This document shows, in pieces, positions 10,985 through 20,725 of a DNA stretch of 64,000 nucleotides. The stretch's first letter is position 1. The number at the start of each line of letters is the position of its first letter. Both the position numbers and the translations under genes were made by a program. The notes below the pieces were generated by a model. That model was not told the DNA's origin. It saw nothing but the letters and a program-made list of their open reading frames with translations, and made no database searches. This DNA is from Anastrepha obliqua (taxonomy: Eukaryota > Arthropoda > Insecta > Diptera > Tephritidae), in assembly GCF_027943255.1 (NCBI RefSeq), contig NC_072893.1:100509784-100573783 (forward strand), read 5' to 3'.

Positions 10985-11260
10985 ATTCAGAGAACAGAGC
11001 AAGATTTGAAACAGTAGATATACCTTTCATGAAGCCGTGTTGGTCTGCTGAAATATAACGATTAAGTGCGAAATAAATTTTTTCTTTCACCATTAATTCA
11101 AATACTTTTGAAACCGTGGATAATTTGGCAAGGATAAATGGTACAATTAACAATATTGTTTTTATTTCTACTTTTGAATACTGGTTTAATGTTACTTTCC
11201 AGGCATCCATGAATTCTCCTCGTTCAAGGGATTTGTTAAACATTAACAAAAGTGGATAGG
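10985..11260 (-). pseudogene. LINE N3 copy 1: N-terminal RT segment
   Basis: Encodes LLLMFNKSLERGEFMDAWKV, then LSTVSKVFELMVKEKIYFAL and SADQHGFMKGISTVSNLALF, RT motifs that precede motif A. The same protein segment occurs in copy 2 at 39375-39550. It ends where the DD41D element is inserted at 10980. Confidence 0.8.
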
Positions 11261-11421
11261 CGAGGTAGGTAGGTAGGTATAGTGGTTGTCGTTTGACACA
11301 CCTAGGTCTGCTGTAGACCCATTGTGATACCACCGGGGCTGTCCCCTCTCCTCACTCCACATCGTCCTCATTGAACCAACCTGTGGCTTTGATATAAGTA
11401 TTAAACAACAACAGCTTTTTC

Positions 11422-11853
11422 CTAAAATATTGAACCTTCTTCTATCCAGAGCCGTGCACCCGCATAGAAAGTGTTATATAGTCGCTTCTTCGCCAATGTC
11501 GTTACAGCTTCTGCAAGAAGATTTCTCATGTTTTTCCTGTTTAGTTTCAACAGTCGGTTTGTGCGGCTCATGTTCCATTCTATTGCTAAAGCTATAGGTA
11601 TGTTCGCTATGTCTGGTTGGATCGGTAATGTGGTATTCAATCTCCCAAGTCCATCTGCTTTGCAGTTGCTTTCTGTCTCTCTATGACCCGGCACCCAGAG
11701 CAGGTTTATTACAAAGTACTGTGATACTTCTGTCAAAACGTCGATACATTCTTTTACTGTCTTCGAGTTAATATTAGGCGATTTTAAAGCTTTCGGGGCC
11801 AATTGACTATCTGAATATATGTTTATATCTCTTGCGCACTCGCGTATCGGCAC
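11422..11853 (-). pseudogene. LINE N4 RNase H domain
   Basis: Reads NIYSDSQLAPKALKSP, INLLWVPGHRETESNCKADGL: the D of YSDSQ, the WVPGH segment and the final D of KADGL are the RNase H active-site blocks of LINE ORF2. The rest is degenerate (IPIALAIEWNMSRTNRLLKL). The domain begins at the junction with the RTE fragment near 11848. Confidence 0.8.
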
Positions 11854-12409
11854 TCACGTCACTGTTGACAGTTATAATTTTGAGGTTGTAAAAGACTTCG
11901 TGTATTTTGGTACCAGCATTAACACCGATAACAATGTCAGCATTGATAGTCAACGCAGAATCTCTCTTGCCAACAAGTGCTACTTTGGACTGAATAGGCA
12001 ACAAAGCAGTAAAGTCCTCTCGCGACGAACAAAACTAACACTCTAGAGAGAGTTTGAGAGAAATATTCTGCGCAAGATTTTTGGAACCTTTGCACGTTGG
12101 CAGCGGCGAATATCGCAGGCGTTGCACGATGAGCTGTATGAGATTTACGACGACATGGACATAGCGCAGCGAATAAAAATCCAGCGGCTACGTTAGCTGG
12201 GTCATGTTGTCCGAATGGATACAAACGCTCCGGCTCTGAAAGTATTCGATGCGGTACCAGCTGGTGGTAGCAGAGGAAAAGGAAGACCTCCTCTGCATTG
12301 GAAAGATCAGGTGGAGAAGGACTTGGCTTCACTTGGTGTTTCCAATTGGCGCTGGTTAGCACGAATTGTAGGCTTTGTTAAACTCGGCCAAAATCGCGTA
12401 AGCGGATGA
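11848..12409 (+). mobile_element. RTE-type LINE fragment (N5)
   Basis: Plus-strand translation gives FEVVKDFVYFGTSINTDNNV, RRISLANKCYFGLNRQ, then after a deletion ILRKIFGTFARWQRRI, ELYEIYDDMDIAQRIKIQRL, LGHVVRMDTNAPALKVFDAV and GRPPLHWKDQVEKDL. This is the C-terminal part of an RTE/BovB-like ORF. About 35 residues around the usual LLYGAEAW block are deleted, and several stops are present. Its own 3' end is also missing (it breaks at GCGTAAGCGG, 12400-12409), so it is an internal fragment, not a simple 5'-truncated insertion. Confidence 0.8.
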
Positions 12410-13066
12410 CCTCTTCGTGGAGCGTGCATTCTATATATCTGTGATCAGAGAATGAATGTGCATTGAGTACCCTCCAATTCACTATTCTATCTATAATTGA
12501 GTCTGAAACTAACGTAATATCAAGAACTTCCTGACGATTACGTACAACAAAGGTAGGGTCATTATCGCAATTGCACAGCAGTAATTTGGTTCTCATAATA
12601 AAATTAAAGAGTGACTCACCTCGCTCGTTAATATTTGAACTACCCCAGGTAGTGTGATGGGCGTTTGCGTCGCCTCCCATTAGTAGTTTGTTGCCGTGAG
12701 CTTCGCTGTCCAGTATCAGCTCTTTTAGCAAGTTCGACGGTACTGGATCCCCGTGTTCCATATAGAAAGACGATAGCCGGTACTTGTTACCATCGTAGTT
12801 GTGTCTATATTGCTATATTTGTGGATCATAAATGTCGTTAGTTCCGTTTTTGCCATAATATAAGACCTTGATTTACATTCACAGTCCGCTGTGTATAGCC
12901 TATATTTCGGCGTCCTCAATTCACAGATGCGCCCTCCATTGATCCATGGCCCCTGAATGAAGACAAAATCAGGGTTGTCGGCTGCCATGCGATCAATTAG
13001 GGCTTGCGATGCTAGCTTGCTATGATGTGGTTTAATTTGAAGTAGACGCATTCTTTGCATTCTCAT
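12410..13066 (-). pseudogene. LINE N4 endonuclease domain
   Basis: An apurinic-type endonuclease domain on the minus strand. The 5' part reads LLQIKPHHSKLASQALIDRM and NPDFVFIQGPWINGG (the E of QEPW is lost). The 3' part reads LLMGGDANAHHTTWGSSNIN, RQEVLDITLVSD and SFSDHRYIECTL, giving the D/N and SDH catalytic blocks. A frameshift near 12750 separates the halves. Confidence 0.85.
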
Positions 13067-13838
13067 ATTCTTGTGACTCGCTCAGGAGCTCTCTTTCTGA
13101 GTGCGTAGTACTCGAACCAGCTGTAAGCTCAGTTGTCGTACTCGTACTCATTTTCTTGAGTCTAGCTGTGAGCTCAGACCGTGATGAGCAGCAACCTTCC
13201 AAGCTGATGCTCTCGACGTCGCTTGAGGACTTCGTAGGATCTTCCTCAGCGTCATTACCTTCGATCTCTGAGGCTAATTGGTCTTTAGCATCAGCATATC
13301 GCACTTGTTACGTTAAAGCGTAACAACTCAAAAAGAAAAGGAAAAGAGTAACCACTCAAAAGTTTGTTATTTTAGCGCAACTACTAAACAAATAAGAATG
13401 AAACAACCGTTATATTGTTTTTAATGATATTTTCGTGCAATTACATATTTTTCCCCTTGTAATACCTACATTATTAATATTTACGGAAAAAGTTTTTCGT
13501 CTCTACTGAAAATGTTCAGATTTTGAGTTGTTACGCTTTAACGTAACAAGTGCGATATGTTTTATAGGTTCTGACTCTCACTTTGCCAAAACTGTAATTT
13601 ATGATAACTTCGCTTTTCGCCAAAGGTTCTAGCGAGTCGTTCGTTAATAACAGCATTACTTGCGTTGTGGCACGTTTCGTCACCACACCGTCTACTGTTT
13701 CAGTATTGTCAAAAGCCATGACAAATTTCCAGCCCGCCTTTAGAAGGCCTGGATTGCATGCACTTATTATTTGCATGATTTGCTGTGGGTCGGAGGGTGT
13801 AGGGACCCAAACTCGTGCCGTAGGTGATTGCAGAGCAG
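13067..13838 (-). pseudogene. LINE N4 ORF1 fragment, split by a MITE
   Basis: The piece upstream of the MITE (13558-13838, minus) encodes ARVWVPTPSDPQQIMQIISA, a tryptophan-containing stretch and LLLTNDSLEPLAKSEVIINY. This resembles the conserved domain of LINE ORF1 proteins often labelled DUF4780 (from memory). The piece downstream (13067-13298) reads YADAKDQLASEIEGND and an acidic Ser-rich tail. Removing the MITE and one TA restores a continuous frame (KTYADAKD) across the site. Confidence 0.7.
13299..13555. mobile_element. 257-bp MITE with 35-bp perfect TIRs
   Basis: Left arm 13299-13333 starts TCGCACTTGTTACGTTAAAG and right arm 13521-13555 is its exact inverse as far as I can read. Flanking dinucleotides are TA at 13297-13298 and 13556-13557; ATAT/ATAT is an alternative reading. 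The interior is AT-rich with no coding capacity. Its own termini are palindromic (TTACGTTAAAGCGTAA). Perfect arms imply a young insertion or recent mobilisation. Confidence 0.85.
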
Positions 13839-14430
13839 TTTTTAAGAAGATACGAAGATAGCCCATCTACATCAGATTTTGTAGATGTTTTGAGTTGCCG
13901 AGTTCCATCTTGAATATCAGAAAGCGTAAAAGTTAACTAGCCAATACTGATTGAGGAATTCATGTTCGAGTGAAACTCATGAATTAAATCAGAGTCTATT
14001 TGAAAATTTGAACAAAAAAAATTTGCTGAGATTGGCTGCATCTATATAAGTATGTTCTTGAGTTTCGTTATAGAAGGCAACCGAAGAAATACTTGTTCGA
14101 TTCGAGCTTGACAATATGAAAATATCATAACAATTGGCAACTTCAACCCCAGTAAATAAAGAATCCCAATCTAAGAGATCAACTGTTAAATTAAATATAT
14201 TAAAATCAAAGCTTCTAAAACAAAATTTGTTAGTCACATTCTCAGGATACAAATCATTAAACTCATAGAATTCTATATGAAGGATAAGTGGTACATGACG
14301 CAGACCAAGAGTAGACACATTCTAATAAAGAAAATTTATATTATCAATAATGAAAATGAGATCGAGAATTCGAGAAAGACTATTTGAGAAATTATTTATC
14401 TGAACCAGTCCAAACCAGTCTTTTATTTAT
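13839..14430 (-). pseudogene. LINE N3 copy 1: endonuclease end and linker
   Basis: The minus strand gives SRILDLIFIID (endonuclease end), LRHVPLILHIEFYEFNDLYP, FRSFDFNIFNLTVDLLDWDS and LFTGVEVANCYDIF, then a linker with DIQDGTRQLKTSTKSDVDGL. The plus strand at 39050-39295 carries the same blocks in the second copy. A stop falls at 13989, and the remaining linker is read in another frame. Confidence 0.7.
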
Positions 14431-15714
14431 TAATTTCAACAGTTTGAAATAGAACTAAGTCAGTAGTAAAAACGTTTGTGTTTTTGATTAAATAAATAAA
14501 TAAAACATCCTTAAATAACTTTCATTTGATATCTTCATTGCAAAGTCTTATTTATTGAGTTTTAGGTTTTACGTACCACACTTTGATCTATATCTCTAAA
14601 ACTACTTAATATATATATCTAGAAATTAAATTGAACCAGGCTTATTTGGTCACTTATATTCAGAGGTTTGGAAACTCTTATTTAATAGAGCTCCTTTTAC
14701 TAAATCTGATCCGACTGATATCATTATTATTAATAGATCCTAATTGGTATATGCACATATGTATGTAGGAAAGGAATGGTCAATTCAGCACTGTTTAATG
14801 GAGCCAATAACACATTATAATGGTTTGAATTATTTTGGGAACAATCAAACATCTATTTCCGAAATATCAGAAATAAGGGATATTACTTTTTAATTTCATT
14901 CGAATAAGTTTCGGTGCGAGACAAGAGTCTACTTTGATTCTGTTTATTTATAATTATTTGGATGAAATAAAAGATATACATATGTATGTACATAAAGAAT
15001 CATCACCTGTAAACTGTGCCCCTAAAATATAAAATAATTTCATACAACATATTCAACTTGAGGTGCAACTCCAGAGGGCAAACACATTTCGCAAGCGTTT
15101 ATTCGTTATTTTTCTATTTTTTATTTTCTCTTTACATGTATCGTACACTTTTGATAAAAACTTTACTATTTATATAAAAAAATGGTCCATCTAATTTTTG
15201 AAACTTATACAATTAATTTTTTCACTTTGTCAACTATAAGTAAATTAATAGTCGTGATGTACTAGAAATTTATTTCATAATTAAGATGATATAACCTAAT
15301 TAATAGTCTTGTAAAGTAAAAACAAATTACTATTGTGTATGGGCCGCTGAAAAGTACATACTTGGGAAATTCCGGGTAACTTCAAACTGCTAGATATGCA
15401 TATAAAACCGAGGCGCATCCACACTAGGTAATTGCAGTAGAATAGCTGATTTGGGGGGTTTTTTATGCGACATAACTTATGACTTCCAACTTCAGAAACA
15501 ATTTTTGCCACAATATGTTACATACGATCTCCGGCAGAAAGAAGTCCCAAGGTTAGTCGTAAGTTTTTTCCGAAGAAATAAGTTTTCTCATATACCTTTT
15601 ATACACGTTTGGATACTCACTCTGTAACTCGTCCTGTACAAGGGATAAGAGTATACAAATTTAAAGACTGCTCATTCAAATTTTACAAGAGAAAACATTT
15701 TCTAAAAACGTTTC
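14431..15714. other. No recognisable gene
   Basis: AT-rich spacer. No open frame above 75 codons carries a motif. A 71-codon minus frame at 15296-15511 is not recognised. Confidence 0.4.
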
Positions 15715-16412
15715 ATGTGAATTAGGGTGGTCCAAAAATGCATGGGAAAAAATTTATATTAAAATTTTTATGCTGCCGCCCCCCATAATGGTAAAGAATG
15801 AAAAATAAAAAGACCCGTATTTTTTTTTTTTTTAATCAGACCATATTTAATGGTGCCGCCGGGGCTTTGAAATATCCCATGTATTTTGCATGGGAAAAAA
15901 ATACTTTTTCGTAGATTTCATGTAAAAACCTGGAAAATGAATATATTTTAACCGGATACCTCAGTTTCTCTTAATAATTGGTCAGGGAATAACAACCAAT
16001 TATGAAATAATTAATTTTTTTGTATTAACTATTTTTTATAGAACCCCAAAAAGCCCCCATAAAACGAAAATCTAAGAAAAAATCGAAAAACAATATTTTA
16101 TATTACTTTTATGAAAATAGTTAATACAAAAAAAATTAATTATTTCATAATTGGTTGTTATTCCCTGACCAATTATGAAGAGAAACTGAGTTATCCGGTT
16201 AAAATATATTCATTTTCCAGGTTTTTACATGAAATCTACGAAAAAGTATTTTTTTCCCATGCAAAATACATGGGATATTTCAAAGCCCCGGCGGCACCAT
16301 TAAATATGGTCTGATTAAAAAAAAAAAAAATACGGGTCTTTTTATTTTTCATTCTTTACTATTTTGGGGGGCGGCAGCATACAAATTTTTTTTGGACCAC
16401 CCTAATGTGAAT
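15715..16412. mobile_element. 682-bp hAT-like fold-back MITE with 8-bp TSD
   Basis: The element runs 15723-16404, flanked on both sides by ATGTGAAT (15715-15722 and 16405-16412). It starts TAGGGTGGTCCAAAAA and ends with the inverse. The two arms are about 310 bp each and nearly identical in inverse orientation, with roughly 65 bp of unmatched loop at 16042-16108. An 8-bp duplication and a TAGGG terminus are hallmarks of hAT elements. No transposase is encoded; the short frames are chance. Confidence 0.9.
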
Positions 16413-16629
16413 GTTATTCCTAATATTAGTTGCCATCGAGGTTATCATAAACCAAAATAAAAAAAAAGAATTTATTGCCGGTTTTAAAGCATTTTGTGAT
16501 TTAGGTTAGACGGTTGCTCCTAAGGAGAAGGTTTACATGGACATTAATTCTAATTTGTCCGTTGAAGCACTATTGAAAGGAGGAAGGTGGAGGCACGGAT
16601 ATCTAATGAGCAGTGTCCATATTACTGTA
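16413..16629. other. No recognisable gene
   Basis: Short spacer between two non-autonomous DNA elements. Nothing identified. Confidence 0.4.
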
Positions 16630-17206
16630 CAGTAGATTCTGTTTTTATGCGATATATACGTTCCGCAAGAAACAGCATAAAAAAAGCTACCAGTTCTATA
16701 GTAAAACTATAGATACGTTTCAAAAGTGCTAAGAACCGCATAAATCTGAAATAATGTAAAAAATCGCATAAAAAAGGGTACTAGTCCCATATTATAACTA
16801 TAGATACGTTCCATAGACCGCATGAATCTGAAATAATTAAATAAAATCGCATAAACAAAAAATCGTATTTTTGAAAATTATATCTTTATTTAAGAAACGT
16901 CAGAATCGAAAAATAAATTTACATCGTCAGAAATAGAATGAGACAATACCTGCATGTTGCGCATTCGTTTAGGATTTGGCGTAAAATCACTTCCGTCACT
17001 TGAGGAAATGTACACGTCTGATCTGGATGGTGATGCAGGCGGTTTCATACTTGTAGGGTTAGCATTTTTGATATAATGTGTGATGAGTTTTTGCTTAGCT
17101 GGTTTAGAATCTTGTTTATATGTACAATTCCCGATAGGTCGACATGCATTTTTTAATTAAAAAAAAACAGCACTATTTCAAAACCGCATAAACACAGAAG
17201 CTACTG
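16630..17206 (-). mobile_element. Pogo/Tigger-like non-autonomous element
   Basis: 577 bp with inverted ends CAGTAGATTCTGTTTTTATG and (reversed right end) CAGTAGCTTCTGTGTTTATG. TA precedes the left end, but the right flank is TT. Two subterminal direct repeats of about 75 bp (16675-16750 and 16770-16855) share CTATAGATACGTT and CCGCAT-AATCTGAAATAAT. The minus strand at 16890-17030 encodes an acidic C-terminus (PNPKRMRNMQ, SDDVNLFFDSDVS then stop), followed by AATAAAG. This resembles the acidic tail of Tigger-type transposases; the core is deleted. Confidence 0.65.
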
Positions 17207-17224
17207 TTTTTGTCTTTTTTTTTG

Positions 17225-17510
17225 TAGAGAAGGGGAAGCATCAAAAGCCTGTGGCCGAAGCCGTCATCCACTAGCTCCAATATCACCTGCGTATTCTATA
17301 TGCTTTGCTTCTTCTGGGAGATCAAGCTTATGTATGCCATCACCCATCCCGGCCCAGCACCGACCCTTGTGGGACACCTCCAGTTACGTTGTATAACTTT
17401 ACGCCAATGTCCGTATCGTAAAACAGCGTCCTGCTTTTGAAATAACTTGCAATGATTCGCTGTAGGTACTCGTATATTGGTACAAGCATGCGTTGCACAA
17501 CCTAGTCAAC
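17225..17510 (-). pseudogene. R1-like LINE reverse transcriptase fragment
   Basis: The minus strand reads YLQRIIASYFKSRTLFYDTD, then KLYNVTGGVPQGSVLG (RT motif B), and after a small deletion IEYAGDIG where YADDIG is expected (motif C, with the first catalytic Asp replaced by Gly). It is cut by the pogo-like element near 17206. Definite RT homology, clearly dead. Confidence 0.75.
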
Positions 17511-18246
17511 ACTTCAGGTGTCGTCTTTATGGCTGTTTTCACCGTCATATTTGGTAAATGATCTAGACTGGCAGCTTATCGGCAATGTGATTCGCCGCCG
17601 AGAGCATTTCCTGTGTGGTTACATCTAGGACGATACGCCTACGAACGGGTTGCCCCACGTGCCCCAGTAAACCTTTATCCACTTTTTGCAATGGGAAATC
17701 ACATCACGCAATTTTCTGCAATGTCCTTGCGACATTGATGTCGAAGTTCATACATATTCAGATAAGACCGAAAGCAATGTCACGTATTCTCCGATTTATT
17801 TTGAGCACATCATCACCGACCCCATTATGGTGATAGGGTAGCCTAAACTTAAGTCAATTTCTCTTTTGAGGGCTTAAGTCATAGTGTAAGTAAAACCTAG
17901 AGCCCTTTTCTTTCAGTCTAATTGAGGGACGGCCACTGACAATTTTGAAATTTAACCATTCTACGCATATCAGTGTTTAGCTAGACCTTAAGTGCTGATG
18001 TAAAAGTGGTCCGAGGTGGACCACTGGTTAAAAAAATAAACTTGAATTTGTATCACCCCTTACATAAAGTCCTAGCATTTTTATAGTTCATCATATTTAT
18101 CATAAGATATAACTTGCCATATTTTATGACCGATAACAATTTTGCACTCAACTTGATGAAAATCGCATTAAGGTAATGTTAATTTTCTCTAATGAATACA
18201 CCCTCGCTGTCTTTTTAGTCATTGAGGGTGCCTTCAATAATATATG
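17511..18246. other. Possible LINE remnants, unresolved
   Basis: Minus-strand translation of 17515-17830 gives scattered LINE-like words (VARTLQKIA) but no continuous domain. 17880-18246 is AT-rich with nothing recognised. Confidence 0.35.
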
Positions 18247-18329
18247 TATTGGGTAGTCGAAAAAGTCTTTTCGTATTTCTAATCAAACTTCAACTCATTC
18301 TTTTTTATATTTATAATGAACTTTATTAA

Positions 18330-18477
18330 ACCAAATATGTACCATTTTGGTCGACCACCTTTTGCCATTTTTCTTCTAGAGACATTATTCCATCAGTGTA
18401 AAACTTTTGTGGTTTCTCGGCGAAAAACTGCGACAAGTAATTTTCACAGGCTTCTCTTGAAGCCAACTTTACTCCAT
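18330..18477 (-). pseudogene. Mariner transposase C-terminus
   Basis: Minus-strand translation gives GVKLASREACENYLSQFFAE and KPQKFYTDGIMSLEKKWQKV, the conserved mariner C-terminal block. It continues the transposase at 19896-20725 across the hAT insertion. Confidence 0.85.
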
Positions 18478-19051
18478 CAAGGGGGATCGGGTACTTTCTC
18501 TCCCGGGCCCGGAGTTTTCAGAGGGGCCCGGACTCGAGGGTAATTCCAAGAAATTTCCTGCTTGAAAAAATATAGTAAATAATACTTCTACCAGAGTTCC
18601 GTCACAGACTTTTTTTGGTGTCACCATATCGAATGTTATGATCACGATTACGAAGAATAAATGTAATATGGTGATACAAAAGTGTATATTATTGAGCCCT
18701 TACTAAAATGGAACATTTTATGCTACTGATTTACAAGGTAATTAATAATTATAGTGATGATTAGATTAAATTTAGATAGTTGTATTTTAAATGAATACCA
18801 ATTTTGAAACGTAGTTATTCTTTAAAACAATTTGTCCTTACGTTGATAAAGAATTAAATGTAGAGATAGCAATAATACTTTTTATAGACTAGAAATTTTT
18901 GATTTTTCACTGGGTATGTTATTATATAAATAATTTTTTAAATTCGTTTCCCCAGTCAATTTCACACTTTTATTTTATTTTTTTATGTTTCGGCAACTAA
19001 TGCGTGGTTCCTTTCAAGAAAAGTGCTGTGTGAAATAACGTTACATTCTGG

Positions 19052-19276
19052 TAATCTTGTCAATTATTCGGAGTTTAAAACATATACGTTCTGAACAAGT
19101 GAACACTTTTCGCATTTTAGGTACTTCATAAAACAAGTTATTTTGAATATTTATGACAATCCAGTGTACATAAATAGGTATTCAACATGACTAGTTTCAT
19201 GAAGTACGTAAAATGTGAAAAGTGTTCACTTGTTCAGAACGTATATGTTTTTAACTCGAAATAATTGACGAGATTA
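19052..19276. repeat. Inverted repeat, about 78-bp arms, inside the hAT
   Basis: Left arm 19052-19129 (TAATCTTGTCAATTATTCGG...) and right arm 19199-19276 are inverse copies with few mismatches, separated by about 69 bp. The right arm continues in frame into the hAT coding region (EIIDEIMLPKYN), so it looks like native coding sequence and the left arm like an inverted duplicate of it. Confidence 0.75.
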
Positions 19277-19611
19277 TGCTACCAAAATATAATGTGACTG
19301 GAAATTCGGAATGTTGTATGCCTCCGTTCGACTTGTTGAATGCCATCACAGCTAAAAATTTGGATACTCTGTTCCCGAACATCTGCATTGCTTTGCGAAT
19401 ATTCTGCACCCTGCCAGTATCGGTTGCCGTCGCAGAAAGATCGTTCAGCGCTTTATCAAGGATCAAAGACTACCATCGTTCTTGTTCAATTCAGAGTCGA
19501 GTAACAGGATTGGCAACTTTGTATTTGGAATCTGAGTTAGCAAGGAAACTCGACTTCGATGATATTATAAGAGATTTTGCCTTAGCTAAAGCAAGAAAAG
19601 CAAAATTCTAA
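19276..19611 (+). pseudogene. hAT transposase dimerisation domain
   Basis: The frame includes LDTLFPNICIALRIFCTLPV, SVAVAERSFSALSRIKDYHR and LATLYLESELARKLDFDDII, the C-terminal hAT dimerisation motif (ZMYM1-like type). It terminates normally at 19609-19611 after AKARKAKF. The DNA-binding finger and catalytic core are absent from the element, so this is the C-terminal fragment only. Confidence 0.85.
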
Positions 19612-19895
19612 GTATCGTGGCAGTCATTTTCAAATATTTGTAAGGCTCACAAAATGAATAAAAAATTTAACTTTTTTCAGCTGCGTTTTTTATTTCAGAT
19701 CTGCTGAAGAGTTTTCTAAAATTCATTTTAATCAATATTTCATAATTAATTCTATCAAAAATTTTATCAATGAGTTTTTCAATGTTTAAATGTTATATCA
19801 CTATAACATAATACGCATTTTGATAAATACAAAAATTTGAAGGGGCCCGCATCTCAAGTTTCCCCCGGGGCCCGAATACTTTCTCCATGGCCCTG

Positions 19896-20725
19896 ACCGA
19901 AATAAATGGTAGTCCGATGGTGCAAGGTCAGGGCTATATGGTGGATGCATCAAAACTTCCCAGCCAAGCTCTCCCAGTTTTTGCCGAGTCATCAAAGATG
20001 TGTGTGGCCTAGCGTTGTCCTGATGGAAGACGACGCCCTTTCTGCTGATCAGTTCTGGCTGTTGTTTTTCGATTGCTTGCTTCAATCTCATCAGTTGTTG
20101 ACAGTAAAGTGTAGAATCAATCGTTCGAGCAGGCTGGAGCAGCTCATAGTGGATGATTCCTTTCCAATCCCACCAAGCACACAGCATAACATTTCGAGGC
20201 GTCAATCCTGGCTTTGCGACCATTTGTTGAGCTTCACCATCCTTGCACCATGATCTTTTTCGCACATTATTATCTCCTGTTACCATTCAGAAATGGTTCG
20301 ATTTCATTTCGTTTCAGCAAAGAATCGCAGATGTTAATTCGGTCCATTAAATTTTTCACAGACAATTCATGTGGTACCCAAACATCGAGCTTCTTTTTGT
20401 AACCAGACTTTTTTAAATGGTTCAAAACCATTTGATGATGATTGTTTAGTGCCTTGGCGATGTCATGGCAGCTTATGTGACGGTCCTGGTGAATCTTTTC
20501 CACAATTTCATCGACTTTTCCAACGATAGTTCGACCTGAGCGAGGTGCATTTTTCACATCGAAATTTCCAGAACGGAAGCGAGCGAAACATTGTTGTTCT
20601 ACACGAACTGATACAACATCGTCTCCGTAAACTTCACAAATTTCTTTGGTGGCTTGCGTGGCATTCTTCCCTTTTTTATACAAAAATTTCAAAATATAGC
20701 GAATTTCTTCATTATTTTCACTCAT
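19896..20725 (-). pseudogene. Mariner DD34D transposase, N-terminal and catalytic part
   Basis: Starts MSENNEEIRYILKFLYKKGK (20725), followed by ATQATKEICEVYGDD, FARFRSGNFDVKNAPRSGR (linker GRPR-type), LDVWVPHEL and MDRINICDSLLKRNE. After a frameshift near 20283 it reads VTGD (first Asp, with the adjacent EKW block deleted), VVFHQDNARPHTS (second Asp) and PPYSPDLAPSDYHLF (third Asp). The second-to-third spacing is 34 residues. Irritans-like by eye. The frame ends at the hAT junction after FRS. Confidence 0.85.

Larger units (their letters stand above)
11262..13838 (-). mobile_element. R1-like LINE (N4) inserted in LINE N3
   Basis: The 3' end is a GGTA run at 11266-11279 (TACC tail on the coding strand). 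Going 5', the minus strand has a 3' UTR, an RNase H domain (11422-11853), an endonuclease domain (12410-13066) and a piece of ORF1 (13067-13838). The reverse transcriptase domain expected between endonuclease and RNase H is missing, and its place is taken by an RTE-type fragment in the opposite orientation. The 5' end lies inside ORF1, so the copy was 5'-truncated on arrival. The LINE N3 frame resumes on both sides. Confidence 0.75.
9098..14430 (-). mobile_element. CR1/Jockey-group LINE (N3), copy 1, heavily nested
   Basis: Read on the minus strand from 14430 down to 9098, this is one LINE interrupted by other elements. Order: end of the endonuclease domain and linker (14420-13840), an inserted R1-like LINE (11262-13838), start of the RT (11260-10985), an inserted DD41D pair (10421-10978), the remaining RT (10418-9680) and the C-terminus (9543-9304). 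It ends in a TTTA-rich tail at 9098-9125. A second copy (39000-42610) and a 3' fragment (49273-49725) confirm the order. Clade assignment to the CR1/Jockey group is from memory of RT motifs and is not certain. Confidence 0.8.
18478..19895 (+). mobile_element. Internally rearranged hAT element
   Basis: Both ends are GC-rich with paired GGGCCC words, unlike the AT-rich surroundings: left ...CCCGGGCCCGG...GGGGCCCGG, right GGGGCCCGCATCTCAAGTTT...GGCCCTG. The plus strand carries a hAT dimerisation domain at 19276-19611. Upstream lies a large inverted repeat (19052-19276). I see no matching 8-bp duplication at the ends (TACTCCAT against ACCGAAAT), so either the left boundary is misplaced or flanking mariner sequence was lost. 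About six mariner residues seem absent at the junction. Confidence 0.65.

Noticed and set aside
13531..13866. Host gene encoding the ARVWVPTPSD protein
   Set aside because: It is contiguous with LINE N4 endonuclease and RNase H domains in the same orientation, so it is ORF1 of that LINE.
16111..16314. 67-codon ORF in the fold-back element
   Set aside because: It lies in one arm of the inverted repeat with no motif; the other arm codes the same sequence in inverse.
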